Source of the DNA: Tubiluchus corallicola
Lineage: Eukaryota > Priapulida > Priapulimorpha > Priapulimorphida > Tubiluchidae
DNA: 64,000 nt
NCBI GenBank assembly: GCA_030141605.1
Contig: JAQGDQ010000738.1
Coordinates: 40,331 to 104,330 of the forward strand
Direction: 5' to 3'
Shown here: piece after piece, positions 42,917 through 64,000 of the stretch
How positions within the stretch are numbered: the first letter of the stretch is position 1
Layout of the letters: every line of letters begins with the position of its first letter
Notes under the pieces: model-generated
Told to the model about the DNA's origin: nothing
What the model saw: only the letters and a program-made list of their open reading frames with translations
The model's database searches: none
Position numbers and translations under genes: made by a program

Positions 42917-45900
42917 ATGAGCTGTAGCAACCCTCCCAATCTGGAAAGCGTAGACGAGTATGTCGAACGTATTATTAATACTCTCGAGTCTACCACTGAA
43001 GAGGCCCATGAAGCACTTCGGGATGCCAAAATTTCCCAAAAGAAGTGGTACGACCGTGTGTCAAGAGATAGGAGCCATGAGATTGGAGACAAGGTATTAG
43101 TTCAACGTCTTAGAAAAGGAGGAAAAATGCAGGCTGGATGGAGAGGTCCCTATACAATAACAGATAAAGTGTCCGACTGGACTTATAAAGTCGATGTGGG
43201 TAATAGAGGCAGGCGACGAGATATCCGGTTGTTCCACGTTAACAAACTGAAACCTTACATACATCGTGAGGAGGAAATGATTTTGTTAGCTATGTGTGAG
43301 AATGACGAAAAAGGTGATGGTGACAATGATGACAATGTTGGTGATGAGTATGATGGTGCGGAAGATGAAGCTTATATTGGTGAAGGATTTATAGAGAGAA
43401 GTAACCTACCCGATTATGCCTTTCCTCCCACAGCCACAGCCACACAGTCAGTGAAAGATGTGGAATTGCCTGAGTATCTTTCAGATGATGCAAAGGAACA
43501 AATGCGTGCAATCTTTCAACTATATCCCAAAATGTTCACTGACTTGCCAGGCAGAACAACAGTTGTACGCCATCACATAAATTTAACAGACAAAACACCT
43601 GTACGTCTTCGCCCTTACAGATTACCCCAAGCACGGAAGAATATTGTGTGGAAAGAGTTGCAGGAAATGCTTGCGCTAGACGTGATACGCCGTTCTGAAT
43701 CTGATTATGCATCACCTATGCTACTCGTTCCCAAGCCGCAGGAACAATGGCGCCCATGCATAGATTATAAGCAGTTAAACAAACGCACATCCTTCTGTCC
43801 ATACCCAATGCCAAGGCCGGATGAAATCATTGACGATCTACACAACGCCGCATGGATATCTACTTTGGACACGACGAAAGCATACTGGCAGATAGAGTTG
43901 ACCCCAGAGTCGCAACCAGTGTCAGCATTCGTTACCGATTTTGGAAAGTTTGAATTTACCGTAATGCCGTTCGGTTTAGTCAATGCTGCCAGTACTGCCC
44001 AGTCATTAATGGACAGGATACTTGAACCAGTAACGGACAGTTCTCAAGGCTACATTGATGAGGACGACCAGAGAAGGACTTCTGGAAAAGACAGGCATCC
44101 TTGCAGAATTTTGTCGTGAGTCAGGAATGGTAATTAACGAATCTAAAACCAAATTTATGGTTATCAATGGTAACGAAAGGGATAAAAGGGTTATTATCCG
44201 CGAGAACATAGTAATTAGGATATGTGAGTATTACGTATATCTCGGATCTGTGTTCAGTGCTTCAGGAAAGTTACAGCCCTCACTGGAAAAACATTGCGAA
44301 GAAAAGTTTACCCATGTTCTTAAATATGTATCATTTGTGAACAAAAACTCACTATTCCCATTCTGGGTTAAGAAAAAAGTGATGGACGCGGCCCTGCTAT
44401 CATCTATTTTCTACAGCTGTGAGTTCTGGACGACTGGCAATCTTAAACCGATAAATGTGATGTACAATTCTGTGATTAAAGCATTGCTTGGCGTCAGGAA
44501 GACGACCGCTAATGACTTATGTTTAGTCGAGCTAGGATTACCTTCTGCCAAAGCGTACGTTCAAAATGTGTAATCAAAGTTCTTCAGACGGATAATCGAA
44601 TCGAGAGCCAACGAGTCCGACGACCCATTTTCAATAGTATGGAATTTGTGCTCAGAAGCGAACACACCATATGTACAATATGTGAAAGCTATCCTTCGTA
44701 AAACGGATATTATCTCTGACGACCTCGTGAACACAAAACAACATATCAGGGATTCCGAGAGAACTAAACTGTGCACCTATCGCTATCTGAATCCCGAACT
44801 ATCTGTCAGTGCAATGTATAGCGTTAAAGTAAATGAGCTCTATAGGATTAAAACATCTCGGTTACGCCTCTCCTCACATAACCTAGCTATTGAGACTGGA
44901 AGATGGGCAAGGATAAAAAGAGAGGACAGGCTATGCTCCTGTTCTGGCTTAAACATTCAAACAGAAGAGCATGTTATCTGTTTTTGTCCACTTACTAATC
45001 ACCTTCGTGAAGATAACACTGAACTGAGCTTCAACGTTTTACATGAATTTTTCAATGGAAACCCAAACTCATATTGTGAATTTGTAAATAACTGTTTAGC
45101 GATTTTTGGACAGTAATGATCATGTTAGGCGATAATAAGTGTGTAGTGAGAATGTGTAAATAATTCTTCAGTTATTTTTTTTGACAGTAATGATCATGTT
45201 ATATGATCAAAAGTCCTTTTTTGTAATGATCTATGGACTGAACCAAATGTTCGACTATCTCTTAATCAGTCAATAAACATATATATATATATATATAATT
45301 ATCAAGTCTTCCGACTGGTCGAAACACCTGACTCATGTCAAAGACACGCTTTCGAATGTGCGTAAAGCTGGTTTAACAGTAAAGCCGAATAAATGTCATT
45401 TTGCTTTACAAGAAGCGAATTTTCTTGGCTACGCGGTGGGAAAGAATAGGTTGAAACCACAACCCTCCAAGATACAGCGAATCCGTAACTGCTCGCGACC
45501 ATTGGACCAAGACACAGATTCGCAGATTTCTCGGGATGGTTGGATTCTATCGCAGATTCATTCCGCACTTCAGCACGATAGCAACCCCGTTAATCTCACT
45601 AACCGAAAAGTATGCTCCAGTTCAAGTAACCTGGTCAGACGCATGCGAGAAAAGCTTCCGTCACTTACAACAAGCACTTACATCAGACACAGTTCTTCAC
45701 TCACCCGATTTTAACAAACAATTCATATTAACAACTGATGCTAGCTTTGTAGGGATCAGTACTGTCCTATCACAAGACCGCGAGGATGGGTTAGGCGAAG
45801 TGCCGATTACCTACATTAGCCGTAAATTAACACAGACTGAAACACGATATTCAGTTGTCGAATGTGAGTGTCTGAGTGTAGTGTATGCTGTGGAAAAGCT

Positions 45901-46130
45901 CCGGTACTATCTCGAAGGTAGACAATTTATAATTAGGACAGATCAAAGGAGCTTACTTGCGCTTGACAAAATGCGCAAAAATAACAGGAGGCTTTGCCAT
46001 TGGGCGCTTAAGCTATCGGAATTTTCATTTACTATAGACCATATTCCTGGTTCGCAGAATTTGGTCGCGGATGCCCCCATCTTGCTTGAATTTGTTTTCA
46101 AATTTATATTCCTTATGTTTGAGTTATAGG
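42917..46130 (+). mobile_element. Ty3/gypsy (Gmr1-like) relic, INT C-terminus then RT then RNase H
   Basis: The first segment (42917-44060) reads an integrase C-terminal GPY/F-type domain (GDKVLVQRLRKGG, RGPYTITDKVSDWTYKV, HVNKLKPY), an acidic linker, then reverse transcriptase (PMLLVPKPQEQWRPCIDYKQ, STLDTTKAYWQI, FTVMPFGLVNA). It breaks at the YIDD catalytic motif where a LINE is inserted (about 44060-45300). RT resumes at about 45301 with a frameshift near 45505, then RNase H (TTDASF, YSVVECECLSVVYAVEKLRY, FIIRTDQRSLLAL). Integrase ahead of RT is the permuted order of Gmr1-like elements. The integrase core, gag and 5' LTR are absent. Inactive. Confidence 0.85.
44061..45300 (+). mobile_element. 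5'-truncated LINE nested in the gypsy relic
   Basis: RT thumb region (LAEFCRESGMVINESKTKFM) through a C-terminal zinc-knuckle-like tail (LAIETGRWARIKREDRLCSC, EEHVICFCPL), one frame with a single in-frame TAA at 44571-44573; the ORF ends at 45116. The 3' tail contains AATAAA at about 45272 and ends in (TA)n. Clade not resolved. Confidence 0.82.
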
Positions 46131-46378
46131 TGTTCGTTCAGAATATGTAGTTTTGAATTAACTAAAGTGAACAATCTAGTTTTAATTGTTGAACTGCAAC
46201 TTTTGTTATAGTCAGATAGTGACTAGTCTGACTACTACAGTTTCGTACCTATCATTAATGCTATTGAATTTTGGATGATAGATTTTGTTTCATATGTTTT
46301 TGTGTATGCTCTCGTGCTTGCACGCTTGTATGCCATTTGAAATGTTTCTTGTACTCTTTGAATTTTGGTAAAATTCCT

Positions 46379-47200
46379 TTCTGGGGGAGCTCTGTGACAG
46401 CCCTATACAATAGTGCTCTCATTTTATCGTACTAATTAAATTTCTACAATTAAGCTTGCTAAGTTAAGAAGAGAAGCGCCAATGAGTTTAATTTTGTAGT
46501 GCTAAGTGAAAAGTTTATTTTGTTTATATATCTAATTATTATCTCTCAGGCTAGTATAGTAGTGCCATCTACTGTCAACTTTGTTTATCAAAGGAAGAAA
46601 CCAGGAACATGAACTTGGCAGGTGTGCTTCCTTATCTGCTACTCTTTATAACCTGTTTGATTGGTCAGGTTTAGGTGATGAACCAACCTTTACATTTCAT
46701 GCAGCCATTCAGCTGAGAGCAAACAGGTTGACCTGGAAAAACGAGGCCACAGAGAGTAGGGTGTGAAAAGTGTGGCTTTGCAATATGGTTGCTCTACTTG
46801 AGTTTTATCAATTCTTGGTTTAAAGGATAATATTGCATTTATTAATGGAATTTCCTCAGCAGAAACAGAGTACTTTTACAATGGATATACTCAGTCTTTG
46901 TGATCCTGGGCTGTCCGTTATTTAGGAAGCCCCTAGAGACTTTGCCGTTTATGGTGGAGGAGACCAGGTCGTGAAATGGACTATTGGTAGTTCTCAGAGA
47001 ACCCAGCCTGTGGTCAGTCTTCCTGTCAGTGTCTTCATATACGCCGGACTTGATACAGCGCATTCCTCAGTTGATGGAGTTAATGCCACGCCTGATGTCA
47101 CCTAATTGTCTGACCCTGAAGTTACCGTTTGGGAAGCCTGCCGTCAGACTGTTCCAGTACACGCCGCCGTCGACAGCGACAGTGACGAGGTTAAGCTAGC
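46379..47200 (+). mobile_element. Putative 3' LTR of the gypsy relic
   Basis: A polypurine-like GGGGGAGCTC at about 46383 is followed by TGTGACAGCCCTATACAATA, a typical gypsy LTR start. The right end was not determined and no second LTR is in the window. Confidence 0.4.
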
Positions 47201-47831
47201 TAGCCAACGTGTGCACAGAGACTCACGATAAGTACAGTTTATGGTGTTTTGTGGTACATTTAAAAAATCCCGGGTAAAATTAAAGACAGTAGCTAAACTA
47301 TAATTTGTCGTATATATTTGTTTATTATTTCTCAAATGTGTTTTTCTTATGTTAAATAATATTGAGTTTATACCTAATTGGTCGTTTGTCTATCTGTTCT
47401 GATAATGTTAGATTCTCACGTTAAGGAAGCTCGCCAGGGACCCACAGCCTTAGATCAAATAAAACTTGCTGTTTCTTTAAGTATTTATGGTGTGTTAGCG
47501 CCAGTGGTCTAGTGATAATCTTACCATCCTGACATAAACACATTTACAGCATTTTAGGCCAAACGGATTATCACATTGCCCAACAGAGAGCCCAAGTAAT
47601 GTTACAAGGAAGGCGTTCGTGGCCGTAAATGTGCTATTTGCATGTTACTTTCTTCTGTCCATAGCAGCAATAGCATATCTGCTACTTAGAAGAGCTTAGT
47701 TCTATGTTCATGTAATAATATGCAGTGACATTTTGGAAACGGCCACTTTAAAATAAATATAGCCAGCCTTAGCTAAAGCCATTATTATTTTATACACGAA
47801 AGAGCCTGCTTCAACGAAGCGACTTGTTTAT

Positions 47832-48275
47832 TGAGCGACGATCGTTTCAAATACTATAGCTATTATGAAACTATAAACCAAGCCAAAAAATAAGAAAAAT
47901 ACATTAGTGATACAAAGGCAGATACTGAAAGTACAAAACAGCGGAATAGAATTTAAGTTATGAAAATAAACCAGATTGTAATGGAAGAAATTACAGAGAA
48001 ATGTAAAAAAATTTTGGACTTGGATTAATTGTTTACTATGTCTGCGTTTTGTTCTTTTCTTGTTCTCATCAGTTTGGTAAAAATTTTTGCATTTCCTTGC
48101 AATTTCTTTCATTACAACATCGTTTATTTTGATAAGTTAAATTCTAATCTGCCGCTTTCGAGTCTCAGCTTGTGCCTTTGTATCATTAATGTATTATTCA
48201 TTCTTCTTTTTTGGCATGATTTATAGTCTAATAATGGCTACAGTAGTCGAAACAAACGTCGGCATCATAATTTTG
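47832..48275. mobile_element. Fold-back (snap-back) element
   Basis: Arms of about 190 bp at 47832-48015 and 48085-48275 are reverse complements at about 80%. For example CATTAGTGATACAAAGGCAG pairs with the strand opposite GCCTTTGTATCATTAATGTA. The spacer is about 70 bp. No transposase. Confidence 0.8.
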
Positions 48276-48279
48276 TTCA

Positions 48280-49125
48280 CAGTACTGTAGAATTTGGTAC
48301 AAAGGACTATAGAGATTAACCTCCTCATAAATGGCAAAAATTTCATTTCAAATTCAAAAGTTCTAGAAGTTTTATAGCGGTTTGATTACCATATTAAGAC
48401 CCGCCCCTTTTAGAATCTCGGCTGTCAAGGTTCAGTTTGAGAAAGACGATTTGTAAAGTCTCCACAAGTTAAACGAAAACTTTGTTTGACACAGATATTT
48501 TGACAATGTTTCTTTCTTGTGTATTTTAATAATCTAATTAAATTAATCGAACTGAATGTGACATACAAGACATCCACAGCATTGATGATTGTGTTGCCTC
48601 AAATGTGTATAGGCGGGAAAACGAATTTACATTATTAACACTGGAAGTTTTTACAAAATAATAAGTTGTGCATCGCGTATTTTGTATCCGTTTTGTACTT
48701 TCCTAATTATTTGTATATTATGTTTTTAATTTAGTTTTTAAATGTACGTGTTAGTTTGAGTGTGTAGGCATATGAGTGAAATTTTGCTTTTTGTCTAAAT
48801 TTATTACATACAAACAAATTTTAATGTAAAGTTCATAATGTAAATCATAACTACAAATAGTTAGTACTGCCATTCTGTCTTATTTATGTTATTATAAAAT
48901 AGAGTACAACAAAATGAAGAGGTTTCTGCCAACACTTTTGTTGGTAAAAATTACCATATTATCAAGAATCTAATTTTCTATGAATTATTTATTATAATAA
49001 ATACAAAAAGATTTTATGAAACTTTTATTTGCTGTCAAATATTAAACTTACCTTGTGAGCATTTTTTCTTCAATGCAAGAATGTATTGACTAGAAAGAAA
49101 TTAGGTATTAACATAAGACTTCAAT
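48280..49125. other. Intergenic DNA without recognised feature
   Basis: AT-rich; may include the TTLL4-like 3' UTR (TTTATT near 49023 is AATAAA on the minus strand). Confidence 0.35.
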
Positions 49126-49129
49126 GATT

Positions 49130-49595
49130 TAATGCTTACGTTACCAGCATATTTATGTACAACAGCGAAACATGGGATTTAAAAATTACTCAAGAAAAGC
49201 AGATTCACACATTTCATAGATGTCTTCCTATTAGTTTTAAAGATAAGATACATAATCAAAAATGAAGATTTTTATACTAGAACAAAAGAAATTCCTTGGA
49301 GTTGAAAAGTCAAAATACGAAGATTAAGATGGCTAGGAAACATTTTAAGATTTCCAAGTGAAGCACTAGAAAGAATCGCCTTAAAGGAAGCCTTAAAATC
49401 TTGCTAAAAACCGTCTGGCAAACCAAAAACAATTTGGATTAATAAGATAAATAAAGATGTTCCACAACTTCAACCAAATCTATCTTTAGGAGTAGAAGAA
49501 CCTACACTGTTAGCTGCAGATAGAAGTGGGTGGAATACTTTAATAAATGTTGATACCTCAATGCCTACAAAAGGTAGAATGAGACCTTGAAGAAG
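49130..49595 (+). pseudogene. LINE (RTE/Jockey-like) RT C-terminal fragment
   Basis: Frames spread by indels read MYNSETWDLKITQEKQIHTF, then RRLRWLGNILRFPSEALERI, then SGKPKTIWINKINKD and LAADRSGWNTLI. These match the family endings (Y)GSETW, RRLRWxGHVLR and ...AxDRxxWR. At least one stop and two frame changes. Confidence 0.72.
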
Positions 49596-49987
49596 AAAAA
49601 GAAGAAGAAGAATTGAGTAAATTCAAGCAAAAAAATCGCATTAACGTTTTTCTTTGACTGCTTTTGTGATAACTATTTGATATAGTATTATACTTTATAC
49701 GTTTTTAACCTTTTTAACGTTTAACAGTTTTGACGTTCTTTTAACGTGGTGCATTAATGCGATCTTTGACTACATTGACAGCAACAATGACGACAATAAC
49801 AAGCAACAATTATGGTAGCAGCCATTTTTAACAGTTTACATACAACGTGGAGAAAGCGTAACAGCACAACTTGCTTCTTTTACATAAAAAAGTAAAAAGT
49901 CAAAATTTAATTTACAAATAATCATAAATTCACAAATAACATCACATAATCAAATAACACAAGCATGAAAGTTTTCGCTTTTTTCTG

Positions 49988-61893
<11,906 letters not shown>

Positions 61894-62030
61894 CTGGAAC
61901 ATTATGATTTAACCAATAAGTAATATGTTAAACTAATTTAATGACTACAAAACGACGTTTATGAAATGGCATCTAAAATCATGCAGGTTACCAGTGACCG
62001 GTAGATGCATTAGTAGACGCCATGGTAACA

Positions 62031-62426
62031 TACAGTCGTGTGCAAAAATTTAAGACTACCTTGTGAATTTCATGTAAAATACACAAATCTATGATATGGA
62101 TTTATTACTCAAAATGATTAAATCACAGAAGATTACATGTAAACTAAAGAAATAAATCCTTAAATTTGAGAACCAGTAATATTAGGCAGTATTTTTTGTG
62201 AGGATCTAGCAATTTTATGAATGTCAATATTTTGTATGTCCGCCTTTATACTTGATTACAACCTGTAAACGACGAGGTATGATGTGCACCAAACTTTTGC
62301 AATACTCAGCAGTTATATCTCCTGTTCAGACTTGCAGTAAAATAATCGTCTGATGCAATCACAAGCCTAGAAATGAAAAAAATCATATTTTGGACGGGTG
62401 GTCTTAAACTTTTGCACAGGATTGTA
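62031..62426 (-). mobile_element. Deleted Tc1/mariner element
   Basis: Terminal inverted repeats of about 33 bp (TACAGTCGTGTGCAAAAATT; other end TACAATCCTGTGCAAAAGTT read inward), each with a flanking TA. The minus strand keeps the transposase C-terminus EYCKSLVHIIPRRLQVVIKY then KGGHTKY and TGA at 62224-62226, matching the Tc1 ending VxxxPxRLxxVIxxKGGHTKY. The catalytic DDE region is deleted. Confidence 0.85.
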
Positions 62427-62712
62427 TATAGAACTAAACCAATATGGAAGATTCTGCATGAAAACCAGCCATCTGGTGCTTTGGAGAGACGGACGGCTGT
62501 CGTCATTGTTTTGAGATATCAGTCACAAAGAAAGAAGTGAAAAGTCTCTTTTGATGAGCGTCCACGTGACAGCTTTGTGACATGGAACATTGTTGAACTA
62601 TATCACGAAGATTGTGCAAATATCTTCTTTACTATGACACTAAGTTTCCTAATATATCGTGTTACATTATTGAAGGACATTTTACAAGAAGGGATTTTAA
62701 TATTAATTAACC

Positions 62713-63231
62713 TTAAAGGAAAACCGGATAATTGTCTAGACTCAATCTCACTTTCATTTACTGTGCAAAATATACGTTTTCTTGCCTATAAAAGTTAGCA
62801 ATTGTTTCTTATATTTGAATAATTAGCTTAGAAAGTTAATTAACGGCAACCGAACACAGCTGTTGCTTACGTCAGAGACTAACCACAGTTTGTGCAATGG
62901 CAGGCATCTTCCCTGGCGTGTGTTACTAATTAAACGCCTGATGTCACCAAAATGGGCTCTACGTCATATCACGTTAGAAACTAACACTGCAGTTCATGAT
63001 CTTGGTTATCACGGTACAGGACCTAATTGTCGACCATGCGAATGTGACAAAAAGGCACCGTTGCCAATCTTACTAGAGTCACTGAGCCGCGCGTAGCTTA
63101 AAGTTTAACGAAATTTCAGTATCCGAGGTAATTATTATTTAATGCAAGCTTTGATTTAAAAAAGTTTTCAATATTTTACAGCATTCTTTATTCTGAACTG
63201 GTGTTTACACAATTGTCCGGTTTTCTTTTAA
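62713..63231 (+). mobile_element. TTAA MITE family 2, complete copy
   Basis: 519 bp with TTAA at each end and inverted termini TTAAAGGAAAACCGGATAAT / TTAAAAGAAAACCGGACAAT, about 23 bp with two or three mismatches. No transposase. The second copy is at 35014. Confidence 0.88.
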
Positions 63232-63239
63232 CCACTTCA

Positions 63240-64000
63240 AGTTAAAATTATCTTTCTGCTAAATTAACACCATGAGAACAGATTTTATATTCATAGCAAC
63301 TGTAAATTTAATTACAAAAATGATGGTAATAGCACAAGAAGTGAATAATCCTACAATTACACGTCATACCCCAACGATTTTTGCCGTTACCGTAGCCGCG
63401 GAGCTCTAACAGTTAGTTTACTAAAGGAAAGTACAAAAATTGTTCTTGCAAACCTTTGTATGACAACTTCAGAGTTTGGAAGGCTATTTAAGCTGTTGAT
63501 GACTTTGACTCCTCTACCCCTACCTGCAGAAGGCTATAGAAGAAACGGCAAGATTTTACATTAGAGTGATGGCAAGATTGTTTGCACGGCTTCACACTGA
63601 AGCACAAACCAATTCAGGGAGGAACGAAAACGTGTGTGAGCAAAGCCTTTTCACAGTTCCAACGATTGATGATGATCGCAAAAAGGACAAAGGCTAAGTG
63701 TATCAGACAAAGCATTTGTGTACACTTGACAACGCCTCGCAGCCCAAGCTATTGTAATAGTAACCATTTTAACAGCTAGATAGAACCTTACCTAGTTCAT
63801 TTTTCTGCTTCTCAAGCAAGATTCAGCTAGTAAATCACTCTACGCACAGACAACTGGACTTATTGAACTGATGTAGCAGACGGTTTTGTTTTACACAAAT
63901 GTTGACGTGCTGCTGTCGTACACTTATCTTTTAACCTACAATAACTGCGAGTGTGCACCGCGAAACTATACGTTATAATACTTTTGACTTGTTTAAAGCA
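63240..64000. other. No recognised feature (presumed TTLL4-like intron)
   Basis: No upstream TTL-domain exon is visible; the catalytic N-half must be further right. Confidence 0.4.

Noticed and set aside
47828-48226. Two overlapping hydrophobic small proteins
   Set aside because: Mirror translations of the two arms of a fold-back repeat.
62306-62506. 66-codon minus-strand gene
   Set aside because: Spans the end of the deleted Tc1/mariner element in a frame other than the transposase tail.
63582-63779. Possible upstream TTLL4-like exon
   Set aside because: Wrong strand and no TTL-domain motif.

Overview
The window is AT-rich animal nuclear DNA, from an invertebrate metazoan or another non-vertebrate. 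Evidence: multi-exon genes with GT-AG introns of 0.1 to 7 kb, a CYP2-clan P450, a TTLL4-type tubulin polyglutamylase, LINE, LTR, SINE and DNA-transposon remnants, and no operons or bacterial genes. The species cannot be named from sequence alone. A Ty3/gypsy relic with integrase sequence ahead of reverse transcriptase (Gmr1-like, a group described mainly from deuterostomes) and a 5S-rRNA-derived SINE hint at a deuterostome, but weakly.

Three host genes can be assembled from phase-matched exons. (1) Plus strand, 2770-18795: the 3' part of a ZC3H11A-like mRNA-export/zinc-finger protein, nine exons, about 1042 residues, N-terminus outside the window. It has three homologous tandem exons and a coding minisatellite. 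(2) Minus strand, 38687-31330: a nearly complete CYP2-clan microsomal cytochrome P450, six exons, about 503 residues with all hallmark motifs; only the short initiator exon was not found. (3) Minus strand, 61893-49988: the C-terminal 341 residues of a TTLL4-like polyglutamylase, eight exons; the 5' half lies beyond the right edge.

Between and inside these genes is a very dense repeat landscape. More than fifteen unrelated tandem arrays (units 2 to 92 bp) occupy roughly a quarter of the window. The largest is a 4.5-kb, ~150-copy 30-bp array at 23.56-28.04 kb; others sit inside introns of all three genes. Several have unit lengths divisible by three and therefore create long false open frames on one or both strands.

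Dispersed elements include a 519-bp hAT-like MITE with a perfect 8-bp target duplication and a paralogous empty site in the same window; two TTAA-flanked MITE families with similar termini; a deleted Tc1/mariner copy with the transposase C-terminus; an antisense solo LTR with heat-shock elements and a TATA box; LINE 3' fragments; a LINE nested in the catalytic YIDD region of the gypsy relic; fold-back elements; and a 5S-derived SINE. A 608-bp assembly gap lies in a P450 intron.

The host genes have no evident functional link. What unites the window is heavy intron loading by satellites and MITEs while splice phases and reading frames stay intact.
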